DNA from: Rhizobium sp. CC-YZS058
Lineage (GTDB): Bacteria; Pseudomonadota; Alphaproteobacteria; Rhizobiales; Rhizobiaceae
Reading direction: 5' to 3'
NCBI RefSeq assembly: GCF_034720595.1
Contig: NZ_JAYESJ010000003.1
Span: forward strand, 317,967-381,966
Length of the DNA stretch: 64,000 bases
Position 1 is the first letter of the stretch. The number at the start of each line of letters is the position of its first letter. Shown here piece by piece: positions 26,669-35,520 of this stretch. A model generated the notes under the pieces. That model was given only the letters and a program-made list of their open reading frames with translations, made no database searches and was not told the DNA's origin. A program made the position numbers and the translations under genes.

Positions 26669-27565
26669 ATGGACCGGTTGGAAGCGATGTCGATCCTGCT
26701 CGCCGTGGTGGATGCCGGCAGCCTTTCGGCCGGCGCACGGCAGTTGAAGGCGCCGCTGGCCACCGTCAGCCGCAAGGTTGCCGAGCTCGAAAGGCACCTC
26801 GGTGCGCCGCTCGTCATCAGGACGCGGCATGGCCTTTCGCTGACTGAAGAAGGCCGCGCATATGTGGCCGCGTCCCGCCGAATCCTGGACGATGTGGAGA
26901 CGGCGGAGCGGGACGTGAGCGGCGACGGCCTCGGCCCGCGCGGGACGCTGCATGTGACCGCGCCGATCGTCTTCGGCGAGCGTCATGTGCTTCCGCAGAC
27001 GCTCGCCTTCATGCAGGCTCAGCCGGAAATCACCGTGCGGCTGGCTCTCGTCGACCAGCAGGTCAGTCTGAGCGAAGACCATGTCGATGTTGCCGTTCGG
27101 ATCGGTCATCTCCTCGATAGCGCTCTGATCGCAACAGGGGTCGGCAGCGTACGCCGCGTTGTCTGCGCCAGCCCCGACTATCTCGCACGCCGCGGCGTCC
27201 CGGCGCAGCCGTCCGATCTTGCGCACCATGACGGCATCAGCTTCCAGGGGTTCGCCACAGCGCCGGAATGGCGCTACCGGCGCGACAGTGCCGCCTTCAC
27301 CGTCGAGCCCCGGCCGCGCCTCTCGGTCAACACAACGGATGCGGCGATCCAGGCTGCGGTGGCCGGGATCGGCATCCTGCGCGTGCTCTCCTACCAGGTC
27401 GCCGACCAGCTAAGCTCCGGCGAACTCGTCGAACTGCTGCCGGACTTCGCCCCCGACCCGCTGCCCGTCCACGCCCTCCACCGCCCCCTCGACCCGCTGC
27501 CATCGAAGATCCGCGCCTTCCTGGACTGGGTCGTTCCACGTTTGAGGGCGCAGGGGGCATTTTAG
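26669..27565 (+). CDS. LysR-family transcriptional regulator
   Basis: A 298-residue LysR regulator. The N-terminal winged helix (about 1-60: MDRLEAMSILLAVVDAGSL and ATVSRKVAELERHLGAPL) is of the CrgA/AaeR-like branch. The effector domain starts near 90 (GTLHVTAPIVFGERHVLP). GGAAGGG precedes the ATG. It is divergent from the metallo-hydrolase with a 122-base gap that should hold a shared operator. Members of this branch often control neighbouring oxidoreductases or hydrolases in response to small aromatic or electrophilic compounds. The effector is unknown. Confidence 0.9.
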   Translation: MDRLEAMSILLAVVDAGSLSAGARQLKAPLATVSRKVAELERHLGAPLVIRTRHGLSLTEEGRAYVAASRRILDDVETAERDVSGDGLGPRGTLHVTAPIVFGERHVLPQTLAFMQAQPEITVRLALVDQQVSLSEDHVDVAVRIGHLLDSALIATGVGSVRRVVCASPDYLARRGVPAQPSDLAHHDGISFQGFATAPEWRYRRDSAAFTVEPRPRLSVNTTDAAIQAAVAGIGILRVLSYQVADQLSSGELVELLPDFAPDPLPVHALHRPLDPLPSKIRAFLDWVVPRLRAQGAF

Positions 27566-27881
27566 GTCGCGCTCGAAAGTCACGACTTAGGTATTCAGGC
27601 AATATCCGCTGTTGAACTGGCCTCGAGATGGCAGAGCGCAAATGTCACATCACGATATTTCGAGTGCTTCCGTTGATGATGGCACAACCCAGCGGAAACT
27701 GGTCGCGCGATTCATATCTCCGTGGTCTGTCCAATGCAGCATGGACGTCTGCTGCTCGAACAAAGCTTTGCGAGTGGTGGAAAAACAACTCCATCCTTGC
27801 TCAGTGGCCAGACATTTCTTCCTTTCATCGATCTTTCTGTTTAAATGATGCATCGCCACGTGATTCAAAGATGGAGGCTCT
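27566..27881. other. Intergenic region upstream of the MucR gene
   Basis: These 316 bases hold no recognisable gene; short open frames on both strands do not look like protein families. The region is less GC-rich than its neighbours, especially at 27770-27870, and should carry the mucR promoter, which in related bacteria is autoregulated through AT-rich sites. No exact operator could be assigned. Confidence 0.5.
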
Positions 27882-28394
27882 ATGTCTGACCAGCCCGAGA
27901 CAAAGCAGGCACTGATCCCGCTGACCGCTGCCATCGTCAGTGCCTATGTCACCAGCCATCGGCTGCCGGCGGGACAGTTGACCGGGCTGATCGGCGAAGT
28001 GCATCTGGCGCTGAGCGGGCTGGGCAATCCGGTCGCTGTGCCGGAACCGGAAAGCAAGCCGGTGCCGGCCGTCCCGATCCGCAAGTCGGTCCAGGATGAT
28101 TATCTGATCTGCCTGGAGGACGGGAAGAAGTTCAAGACTCTCAAGCGCCACCTGATGGTGCATTATGGAATGACGGCGGAGGACTACCGCGCCAAATGGG
28201 GCCTGCCGGCCGATTATCCGATGACGGCGCCGGCCTATGCTGCACGCCGTTCGGAATTGGCGGTCTCGGCAGGGCTCGGCCAACGACGGGCGGCAGCCAC
28301 CAAGGCGGCGCCGGCTGTCGAGGATGAGGGGGAACCGAGCGTCCAACCGCGCAAGCGGGCAGGGCGGCCGGCCAAGCAGCCCGCCTCTTCCTGA
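27882..28394 (+). CDS. mucR: Ros/MucR-family zinc-finger transcriptional regulator
   Basis: A 170-residue Ros/MucR regulator, a prokaryotic zinc-finger DNA-binding protein and global silencer that controls exopolysaccharide, motility and virulence genes in rhizobia and brucellae. The finger reads CLEDGKKFKTLKRHLMVH: Cys77, Asp80, His90, His94, so the second cysteine of classical Ros is replaced by Asp, as in known functional variants. The family text YGMTAEDYRAKWGLPADYPMTAPAYA follows. The C-terminal tail (RKRAGRPAKQ, about 156-165) is basic and resembles an AT-hook. GGAGG lies seven bases before the ATG. It borders the large glycosyltransferase island and could regulate it (inference). Confidence 0.9.
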   Translation: MSDQPETKQALIPLTAAIVSAYVTSHRLPAGQLTGLIGEVHLALSGLGNPVAVPEPESKPVPAVPIRKSVQDDYLICLEDGKKFKTLKRHLMVHYGMTAEDYRAKWGLPADYPMTAPAYAARRSELAVSAGLGQRRAAATKAAPAVEDEGEPSVQPRKRAGRPAKQPASS

Positions 28395-28445
28395 GCGACA
28401 GGGGCAGTGCCGGCACAGGTGTTCGATGCGGTCTGGCTTCAGCAA

Positions 28446-29132
28446 TCAGGCAAGCGCAGGTGATGCTTGCCCGGGAAACGTGCCGTCATCGTCGCCATAC
28501 CAGAGTGTTTGGAGCTCGCGAGGCACCTTGTCCGGCTTGGAGTCGCCGATGAAGATGATGATCGGGCCCTGATCGGTCTTTTCGGGATCGTAGAAGTCGA
28601 GCAGATCGGGATGGCGCTGCTGGAGGAAATCCGGCAGGCGGCCGCTTCGGCGAAGAAGATGGTCGACGACGACCTGGTCTCCATGGACGGAGTTCGGCAC
28701 GGCGCCGCAGGACCCCGGCATCATCCAGCGCTGCGGCTCGGCTTTGAAGGTTTCATAGAGATCGGCAAACGCCGTGCCGCGCCAGCGCATCAGTGCGGTT
28801 GAAAGCCGGCCTTTCAAAAAATAGTCCTCCATTGCCGCCGACCCCTCGTCCGTGATCGCCGAGGCATCGCCGCAGAAGACGGTGTCGAGGTCGCAGAGGA
28901 TGGTCAGATCGTCGCTCACCTCGGGGCGAAAGGCCTCGAACTTCGCCCACCAGGCGGGCCAGTCGTGGCGAAGCGGGATAAGCTCCACACCCGGCACCGC
29001 GATCGGCAGGTCGCTCAGGCAGACGACGCGATCCAGGCCAGCAATCGACCGCCGCGCGCCGCGGTGCAGCCGATCCACCCAGCCCGCATCATAGCGCCCG
29101 CCGCTCTTCAGCACCGTCAGAAGCGTCGTCAT
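28446..29132 (-). CDS. Small GT-A-type glycosyltransferase-like protein
   Basis: A 228-residue protein that looks like a small GT-A transferase. It has TILCDLDTVF with a DxD motif at Asp81 and Asp83, upstream text typical of hexosyltransferase-like proteins (WWAKFEAFRPE), and a later HGDQVVVDHLL stretch. No export signal. It is the last gene of the leftward arm of the glycosyltransferase island. Its ATG overlaps the stop of the MurG-like gene by four bases. The family number cannot be fixed by eye (GT8-like is the nearest guess). Confidence 0.62.
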   Translation of the reverse strand: MTTLLTVLKSGGRYDAGWVDRLHRGARRSIAGLDRVVCLSDLPIAVPGVELIPLRHDWPAWWAKFEAFRPEVSDDLTILCDLDTVFCGDASAITDEGSAAMEDYFLKGRLSTALMRWRGTAFADLYETFKAEPQRWMMPGSCGAVPNSVHGDQVVVDHLLRRSGRLPDFLQQRHPDLLDFYDPEKTDQGPIIIFIGDSKPDKVPRELQTLWYGDDDGTFPGQASPALA

Positions 29133-30268
29133 TCGGCAGCGACCACCGTCAGGCGTGGCGCGGCCGCGTCCGAACCGGTCCAGAGCTCGTCCGCGAGGCT
29201 CTCCAGCCAGGTGGCCGCGTTGCGTGCCGCGTCTGGGTCGTGCAGCGCGCGAAGAGCGGCAGGGTCCAGAGCCTCGGCAGCGCCGAGAAGCGCCTGCCAG
29301 GCCGCATAGTCACCGGGCCAGGCGGGGGCCGTCACAGCAGCGCCGAGCGCGCAAAGCGCGTCCGCCTTGCGGTGCTGCTCGGCGAAGTATCGCCATTCCG
29401 GCATGACGACGAACTTGGCGCCGACGCGGGCGATCTCATGCACCGTATTGTCGCCCGCCGATGCGATGACGATATCGGCGGCGGCGATATGGTCGGTGAC
29501 ATTGCTGACCCAGCCGAGCTCGCGCAGGTTTGCAAAATCCGTCTCGTGCCCCTCCCGGTGCACCGGTCCGGCCACGAGCCACAGCGCGTCCGGGACGGCG
29601 CGGGCGCCCATGGTCAGCGGTGCGAACGGCGTTCCGCTGCCGCCGCCGCCGGTCAGCACGAGGATCACGGTCTGATCATCCGGAAGCCCAAGCTTCAATC
29701 GTGCCTCCGCCCGGCTCGGCACAGGATCGCGCGTCGTGCAGAGACCGCCGGTATAGGTCGTCTTGGCGCGCAGCCTGGCCGGGTAATCCGCCTGCTCCAG
29801 CCGCTCGTTAAAGGGCGCAATCAAGCCGACGGCCGCCTCGTAGGAGCCGATATGACCAATGTCGCTGCGATCGCCATGCATGCGGATCTGAACGGTCGGG
29901 ACACTGGCGATCCGGCCGAGCATGCCGATCTCGGAGGAAACGTCCACCACGAAGAGGCCGACATCGCGGTCGTCCAGGTGATCGAGAATGGTGCGCATGG
30001 TGTGGCGCATCGAGGAAAGGCCAAGCGGCACGCAATGCATGACGGAAGGTGTCGGCTCCTCGAAGAGGCGCGGGGTGGGGACCGTGTCGCCGATCATGTT
30101 GGGAAGCGCGATCACCTCGATGCGGGGATCGGCGCCGGCAAACTGTTCGGGCGCCGCCGTCATGACCGAGACCGGCCGGTCCGAGCTCAGATGTTCGGCG
30201 ATCGCCATGGTGCGGTTGGCATGGCCGCGGCCCTGATGATGGACGAAGAAGGCAATCGGCTTTTTCAT
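29129..30268 (-). CDS. MurG-like (GT28-type) glycosyltransferase
   Basis: A 379-residue GT-B protein resembling MurG/GT28 and monoglucosyldiacylglycerol-synthase-like enzymes. It starts FFVHHQGRGHANRTMAIAEHL, the glycine-rich acceptor-side loop, and later has LVLTGGGGSGTPFAPLT and ASAGDNTVHEIARVGAKFVVMPEWRYFAEQ-like text, where MurG has its donor-binding Gly-rich loop and Glu-Gln region. No signal peptide. The frame is open upstream to 30382, but that part overlaps the preceding gene and has no family text. MurG proper belongs in the dcw cluster, so this is a paralogue with another acceptor. Confidence 0.75.
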   Translation of the reverse strand: MKKPIAFFVHHQGRGHANRTMAIAEHLSSDRPVSVMTAAPEQFAGADPRIEVIALPNMIGDTVPTPRLFEEPTPSVMHCVPLGLSSMRHTMRTILDHLDDRDVGLFVVDVSSEIGMLGRIASVPTVQIRMHGDRSDIGHIGSYEAAVGLIAPFNERLEQADYPARLRAKTTYTGGLCTTRDPVPSRAEARLKLGLPDDQTVILVLTGGGGSGTPFAPLTMGARAVPDALWLVAGPVHREGHETDFANLRELGWVSNVTDHIAAADIVIASAGDNTVHEIARVGAKFVVMPEWRYFAEQHRKADALCALGAAVTAPAWPGDYAAWQALLGAAEALDPAALRALHDPDAARNAATWLESLADELWTGSDAAAPRLTVVAAE

Positions 30269-30281
30269 GGGGCGGGTCCTG

Positions 30282-31145
30282 TCAGGAAAAGAGAACAGTG
30301 TCGGGCTGGCGGGCGGCGGCGATTTCCTGCGTGCCTGGATGACGAAGGATGCGGATGTCCGGCCTGTCGGCGGACCAGGCAATCAGGCCCCGTTCGGCGA
30401 ACTGGCCGAGCCAGTAATCCATGCACCAGACGCCATGCTTGGCGCGGTAGAGGGCTGCATTGCGCAGAATATCGTCGAAGTGCTGGAGCGGGGGGATATG
30501 GACCGTGTGGTGCTGATGCAGCGCGCGGGCACCGCCCACGCGAAAGGTCGGAAGCCCGGCCTCGGCCGCACGCCGGGCGAGATCGGTTTCCTCGCCTCCA
30601 TAGCCGTAGAACTTCTCGTCCATACCGCCGAGCAGCATCCAGCTTTTCCGCCGCAGCGCGAAGGAGAGGCCCCAGAGCTGGCCGGAGTCCGGCTCCTCGG
30701 CCATGCCGTGCGAAGGGAAGGCGGGCTTCGAGGGGTGCAGGACGCCGTCGCGCAGCAGCGTGTCGAAGGATAAGGTTTCGGAAGGCAGTCCGCCCGGCAG
30801 ATAGAGCACCTCGCCGAGCATGACGCCGTCCCGCTGCGCCAGCGCCGATCCATAGGCCTCGACGGTGGTGGGCGAGGGAATGCAGTCGACGTCGAGAAAG
30901 ATGAGATGCTCGCCGGCCGCCGCATCCGCCGCCCTGTTCCGCGCGGCCGCGAGCGGCAAAGCGTCGCCGGAGACGAAGACATGGCGAACGGGGAAGGGGA
31001 GATCCGGCAGCGTGTGCTCACGCTGCGGCTGCATCCAGGCAATGACCAGTTCCAGCGGCGCCACGGTCTGTCGCGCCAGCCCGCTCATGAGGGCACGGAG
31101 GTGGTCGATCCGACCCCGGACGATCGTCAGGACGCTCGCGGACAT
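30282..31145 (-). CDS. Glycosyltransferase family 2 (GT27-like C-terminal motif)
   Basis: A 287-residue soluble GT2 enzyme. The GT-A domain has FLDVDCIP with the metal-binding Asp85 and Asp87. Near 180-192 it has FYGYGGEETDLARR, the acceptor-side motif shared with the GT27/polypeptide GalNAc-transferase C-terminal region. No membrane segment. Its start overlaps the end of the sucrose-phosphate-synthase-like gene by 19 bases, so translation is probably coupled. Donor and acceptor unknown. Confidence 0.8.
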   Translation of the reverse strand: MSASVLTIVRGRIDHLRALMSGLARQTVAPLELVIAWMQPQREHTLPDLPFPVRHVFVSGDALPLAAARNRAADAAAGEHLIFLDVDCIPSPTTVEAYGSALAQRDGVMLGEVLYLPGGLPSETLSFDTLLRDGVLHPSKPAFPSHGMAEEPDSGQLWGLSFALRRKSWMLLGGMDEKFYGYGGEETDLARRAAEAGLPTFRVGGARALHQHHTVHIPPLQHFDDILRNAALYRAKHGVWCMDYWLGQFAERGLIAWSADRPDIRILRHPGTQEIAAARQPDTVLFS

Positions 31146-33196
31146 GCAGCCTCCGCCTTGCGACGAAAATGCAGGACGCCTTCGATGATACCGGCGGCAT
31201 GCGTGTTCGAGGCAATGTAGGAGTGCTTGAGGGCAGGAAGCTTGCCGAGATCGTCTGAGTAGTTGGCGACGATGATCGACTGCGGGATCGATTGCAGCAT
31301 CTCGATATCGTTGCCGGAATCCCCCGCAACGAAGACGGCGGTCTGGGCAAGGCCGTAGCGGCGGCGCACGTGATCGACCGCCGTGCCCTTGGATGCCTTG
31401 ATGGGAAGAATATCGAGATAGCGCCTGTGGCTGTGGATGACGGAGGCGAGCAGGCCGGCATTCTGCAGGGCCCGTTTCACCCGCTCGATCGTGGCATGCG
31501 TGCCGTCGCTGAAATAGCTGAGCTTGAAGTCCCGCTGTTCCAGCGGTGCCTGCGGGGTCACGCCCTTGATCGTCCGCAACACGCGCTCGACGGACGAACG
31601 TTGCCAGTTGCCGCCGATCTGGTGCAGCCAGTCGTGGTCCTGCACATAGGACACGCCGTTTTCGTCCAGCGTGTAGATTTCCGAGCCGACGGAGGTGATC
31701 ATCACCTCCGGGCGCGGAACGTCCTGCTGTTCCAGCACGGCCATGGCACTGTGGAAGGACCGACCCGTCGCGACCCCGAAGGCCAGGTTTTCCTGAACGC
31801 GCCGCCAGTTCCCGAATGCATGAAGATGGGGGACCGAACCGACGAGCGTGTTGTCGATGTCGCTGATCAGGAGCTGGATCGGCCGCTGAACGGCGGGCTC
31901 GGGCGGATGGACGAGGTCTGTCAGAAGCTCGCTGTATCGCGTCACGTGCCGCGACCAGTCGTAGGTGCGCACGGCAACATCCCCGTACTGCGAGAAGCGG
32001 TCCCAGAGGGTGTCGTCGTTCAGGATCTGCAGCAGGGCATCGGCAATGCCGTTCGCGTCGCGCGGATCGACCAGAAGGCCGTTGCCGCAGGTCTCGATGA
32101 TGTCGTTCGGTCCGCCGCTGTCGGTGGCGACAAGCGGCAGGCCGACGGCCGCGGCTTCGAGCAGGGTCAGGCCAAAGGGTTCGTTCAGCGCAGGATTGAC
32201 GAAGATGCCGCGGCGGTCGCGGGCATAGGCATAATAGGCCGGGATATCTTCGCTGCGGTGCGACTTCGGATAGGCGACCTTGCCGTAGAGATCGTGGCGG
32301 TCGATCAGTTGAAGCAGCTCCTTGAGGTTTTCCGCCATCTCCGCCTCGAGCGCATCGATGTCCCCGCGCGTGCCGGCGACGATGACGAGATTGGCGAGCG
32401 CCTGCAACGGCTTGGAGCGGCCGTAAGCCTCCACGAGGCCCGCAAGGTTCTTCTTCGTCACCGGTCGGGCGATGGCGAGGAGAACGGGCTTCTCCGGCTC
32501 GGTAAGAAAGCGGCCCAGCTCCTGCTCGACGGCGGACGAGGACTGCGCGCCGCGAAACGCCTTCAGGTCGCTGCCGGGCGGGAGCACGCGAATACGGCCG
32601 GGATCATAGTTGCGATAGCTCTTGTACTGCAGCTCCGCCTCGTCGCGCGAAGAGGCGATGACCAGCGAAGCCTGGTCGAGCGCCAGCTCTTCGGCGGCGA
32701 TGCGCTCCTTGAAGCCGCGGTCGCCGGCGCAGGACGGCATGGCCTTCTGCTTGACCTTGCCCAGCGAGTGTCCGGTGAAGACGAAGGGAATGCTGAGCCG
32801 CGCCTTGACCTCCGCCGCCACCGCCGCCGCATCGGCATAATGGGCATGCAGCAGATCCGGCCGCTCCTGCGCGGACTCCAGATGCGCGATCAGCGCGTCC
32901 GAGAAGCTCTGGATCTCGCTGTGAAGATCTTCCTTGGCGAGATAGGCGGGGTCGTCAGTGGGGAAGCGAAGGATGGTCGTCTTCGGATCGACGACCTCTA
33001 CGGCCCGGCGGTAGGCCTCGCCAAATCCATCGAAGGCCCGGGTCGCGATCACGGTCCTCGTCTCGGGAACCTCCGCCGTGCAGGCAGAGACGAGATCGAG
33101 AAGGTAGCGGATGTGTCCGCCCGTATCGGTTGTTATGCCATATTCGACATTGTTTCCGCGAAGGCACCCTTGAAGTGCGACATGAAGAACGAACAT
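31127..33196 (-). CDS. Sucrose-/mannosylfructose-phosphate synthase-like GT4 fused to a HAD phosphatase
   Basis: A 689-residue two-domain enzyme. Residues 1-430 are a GT4 synthase of the sucrose-phosphate-synthase branch, with LQGCLRGNN and DTGGHIRYLLDL at the start, HAHYADAA, FTGHSLGK, and the EX7E pair Glu339/Glu347 in NEPFGLTLLEAAA. Residues 440-689 are a HAD sucrose-phosphatase-like domain: nucleophile Asp446 and Asp448 in LISDIDNTLVGS, and AGDSGNDIEML as the magnesium motif. The fusion would join hexose to fructose 6-phosphate and dephosphorylate the product. In Agrobacterium separate MfpsA/MfpsB proteins make mannosylfructose by the same logic, so sucrose and mannosylfructose are both possible. 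It is the first gene of the leftward arm. Confidence 0.84.
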   Translation of the reverse strand: MFVLHVALQGCLRGNNVEYGITTDTGGHIRYLLDLVSACTAEVPETRTVIATRAFDGFGEAYRRAVEVVDPKTTILRFPTDDPAYLAKEDLHSEIQSFSDALIAHLESAQERPDLLHAHYADAAAVAAEVKARLSIPFVFTGHSLGKVKQKAMPSCAGDRGFKERIAAEELALDQASLVIASSRDEAELQYKSYRNYDPGRIRVLPPGSDLKAFRGAQSSSAVEQELGRFLTEPEKPVLLAIARPVTKKNLAGLVEAYGRSKPLQALANLVIVAGTRGDIDALEAEMAENLKELLQLIDRHDLYGKVAYPKSHRSEDIPAYYAYARDRRGIFVNPALNEPFGLTLLEAAAVGLPLVATDSGGPNDIIETCGNGLLVDPRDANGIADALLQILNDDTLWDRFSQYGDVAVRTYDWSRHVTRYSELLTDLVHPPEPAVQRPIQLLISDIDNTLVGSVPHLHAFGNWRRVQENLAFGVATGRSFHSAMAVLEQQDVPRPEVMITSVGSEIYTLDENGVSYVQDHDWLHQIGGNWQRSSVERVLRTIKGVTPQAPLEQRDFKLSYFSDGTHATIERVKRALQNAGLLASVIHSHRRYLDILPIKASKGTAVDHVRRRYGLAQTAVFVAGDSGNDIEMLQSIPQSIIVANYSDDLGKLPALKHSYIASNTHAAGIIEGVLHFRRKAEAACPRAS

Positions 33197-33226
33197 ACAT
33201 GATCTCCAACGCAGTCAGGACCATGC

Positions 33227-34297
33227 ATGCCAAACCGCGACAGTGAACTGAGTAGGCCCATAAAAGTTGCACAGGTTGCTCCAAATATTTTCCCTGTGCC
33301 GCCGCACAACCATGGCGGGACGGAGCGCGTCATCCATGACCTCTCCGTCGGGCTTCAGGAGCTCGGCTGCGCGGTCACCCTCTTCGCCCCTTCGGACAGC
33401 ACATGCCCCGTGCCGCAGGTCGGCGCGCTGCCGAGCCTGCAGTACCTGGAAAACCAGCACGGAACGGTGCCTCCGTCCATCCCATCCGTACTCGAAGCGG
33501 TGCGGATGGAGGAGCTGCGACAGGTCATGGATGCGTTCGACATCCTTCACTTCCATGGCGAATTCTTCCATGCGGCCCTGCTTGGTCCGCGCCGCCGAAC
33601 CTCGCTGACGACCATCCACTGGCGGGTGGACGAGCTCGACCGGGCGTTGTTTTTCGGGGCTTTCCCCGATCTGCCGGTCGCCGCGATTTCGCAGGCGCAG
33701 GAGCGGGCGCTGCCTGTTTCGAACCGCGCCGGCGTGGTCCTCCATGGCGTCGATCCGACCCGTTTCGAACCGAACGAGACCCCACAACCGTACCTGGCTT
33801 TCATCGGGCGGATGACCGATCAGAAGCGGCCCGATGTGGCGATCCGTGTGGCGAAGGCCGCCGGCCGGCCGATCCGGCTGGCCGGCACGATCGACGTCGG
33901 CAACCCGCTCTATTTCGACACCTATGTCCGGCCGCAGCTCTCCGGCGAGGCCGAGTATATCGGCCCCGTGGACGACGCCGCGAAGAATCTCCTGCTGCGC
34001 GATGCAAGCGCGCTGCTTTTTCCGATCGACTGGCCGGAGCCCTTCGGCCTCGTCATGATCGAGGCCATGGCCTGCGGCACGCCGGTCATCGCCTGGAACC
34101 GGGGATCGGTGTCCGAAGTGGTCGAGCATGGCGTCACCGGCTTCATCGTTGACAGCGAAGACGAGGCCATTGCCGCGATCGGCCGGCTGGATCAGCTCGA
34201 TCGCCGCCGCGTGCGTGCCAGGTTCGAAGCGCGGTTCACGGCGCGGCGCATGGCGCAGGATTATCTCGACCTCTATGAAAAGCTCCTGCAGTCATGA
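33227..34297 (+). CDS. Glycosyltransferase family 4
   Basis: A 356-residue GT-B retaining transferase. The N-terminus has the acceptor-side loop PPHNHGGTERVIHDL (about 25-39). The donor domain begins at FIGRMTDQKRPD (192-203) and carries the EX7E motif Glu271/Glu279 in PEPFGLVMIEAMACG. No membrane helix. It opens the rightward arm of the island, 30 bases from the divergent synthase fusion gene, so the promoters of both arms must overlap coding ends or lie in a very short gap. Its last four bases overlap the next GT4 gene. Confidence 0.88.
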   Translation: MPNRDSELSRPIKVAQVAPNIFPVPPHNHGGTERVIHDLSVGLQELGCAVTLFAPSDSTCPVPQVGALPSLQYLENQHGTVPPSIPSVLEAVRMEELRQVMDAFDILHFHGEFFHAALLGPRRRTSLTTIHWRVDELDRALFFGAFPDLPVAAISQAQERALPVSNRAGVVLHGVDPTRFEPNETPQPYLAFIGRMTDQKRPDVAIRVAKAAGRPIRLAGTIDVGNPLYFDTYVRPQLSGEAEYIGPVDDAAKNLLLRDASALLFPIDWPEPFGLVMIEAMACGTPVIAWNRGSVSEVVEHGVTGFIVDSEDEAIAAIGRLDQLDRRRVRARFEARFTARRMAQDYLDLYEKLLQS

Positions 34298-35520
34298 TGC
34301 GCACGGCCCTGATCGCCTGGGACTACCCACCTTCGCCCAGCGGCCTTTCAACGGCGGCGCGTGAAATTGCCGAAAGCCTCGTGATGCAGGGCTGTGACGT
34401 GACCGTCTTTACCGGTGATCGGAGCGGCACCGGCGTCACCAACGGCGTTCGAGTTGTTGGGTGCGAGATCCCGCAACGATCGCGCTTGGGCCGGATGCGC
34501 AGGTATGCCGCGCTCGGCCACCTCGCCGCGCCGCTGCGCTTCCGCGATGCGGTGCTGGCCGCCCATGCCGAGACGCCGTTCGACGTGGTGGAGGCGACCA
34601 ACTGGTATGCCCCCGCAGTCCTGCTGGCGGGGCGGACGGGACTGCCGCTCGTCACCCGCAATTCCACCCCAGCAGCCTGGTCGCGGGAGGCGGCCCAGTC
34701 GCCCCGCAACCGGTTCGACAGCTGGGCGGCGGACCGCTTGGAGCGCCGCCAGGCCGCGGGCAGTGCTGCCCTCATCTCGAACACCGCCGAGCATGGGCGG
34801 CGGATCGAGACGCTGTATGCGCTTGCAGCAGCGCGGGGCGGTCGGCAGCAAGCCCATGAAACGATCGGCCTCTCGCTGGCCTCGTCCGTTCTGGAGCGGG
34901 CTGCGCGCGCGGCTTATCCAAGAGGCGCCGGCCCCCTCAGCATCCTCTTCGTCGGCCGGGCCGAACCGCGGAAAGGCTTTCACGAGCTTGTGGAGGCTGT
35001 CGGACTTCTCGCTCCGCTCGTGGAGCGCGCCGAGCTTCCGGATTTCCGCGTCGCCCTTCTGGGAGTCCCCGAGGCCGATCTGCCCGCCAACCTCGATCCC
35101 GCCACGCGTCGCCACCTAAACCCTCTCGGGCGCCAGCCGGACGGCGTGCTGTTCGACCTTTACGAGGCCGCCCATTTCGTCGCCGCTCCCTCCCGCTATG
35201 AAAGCTTCGGCCTTGTCTACCAGGAGGCGATCGCCTTCGGCCGGCCGGTCGTCGCCTCGGCGGAGGATCCGAGCGCGCGCGCCTTTATCGGCAAGACCGG
35301 CGCGGGCCTGCTGGCCGAGCGGACGGACGCGCCAAGCATTGCGCAACAGCTGCGGCGCCTGCTCCAGTCCGAAGAGCTGCGCAGCCAGGTCCGCAGGCAG
35401 GCGCTGGAGGCGGCTGGCACGTTTACCCGCGCCACGCTGGGCGAGCAGACGGTGGCGCTCTATCGGAAAGCCATCGCGAACGCGGCAGCGAGCAGTAGAC
35501 TAGACGGGAGCACACAATGA
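34294..35520 (+). CDS. Glycosyltransferase family 4
   Basis: A 408-residue GT4 enzyme. The acceptor-side loop is DYPPSPSGLSTAAREIAESL near the N-terminus. The donor domain starts at FVGRAEPRKGFHELVEAV, and the EX7E-type motif is in PSRYESFGLVYQEAIAFG. No signal peptide. The start overlaps the previous GT4 by four bases and the stop overlaps the GT29-like gene by four, so the arm is translationally coupled. Sugar specificity unknown. Confidence 0.85.
   Translation: MMRTALIAWDYPPSPSGLSTAAREIAESLVMQGCDVTVFTGDRSGTGVTNGVRVVGCEIPQRSRLGRMRRYAALGHLAAPLRFRDAVLAAHAETPFDVVEATNWYAPAVLLAGRTGLPLVTRNSTPAAWSREAAQSPRNRFDSWAADRLERRQAAGSAALISNTAEHGRRIETLYALAAARGGRQQAHETIGLSLASSVLERAARAAYPRGAGPLSILFVGRAEPRKGFHELVEAVGLLAPLVERAELPDFRVALLGVPEADLPANLDPATRRHLNPLGRQPDGVLFDLYEAAHFVAAPSRYESFGLVYQEAIAFGRPVVASAEDPSARAFIGKTGAGLLAERTDAPSIAQQLRRLLQSEELRSQVRRQALEAAGTFTRATLGEQTVALYRKAIANAAASSRLDGSTQ

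Noticed and set aside
31292..33202. 636-codon open frame opposite the synthase-phosphatase fusion
   Set aside because: Antisense to a strongly recognised enzyme, with no own ribosome-binding site or domain.
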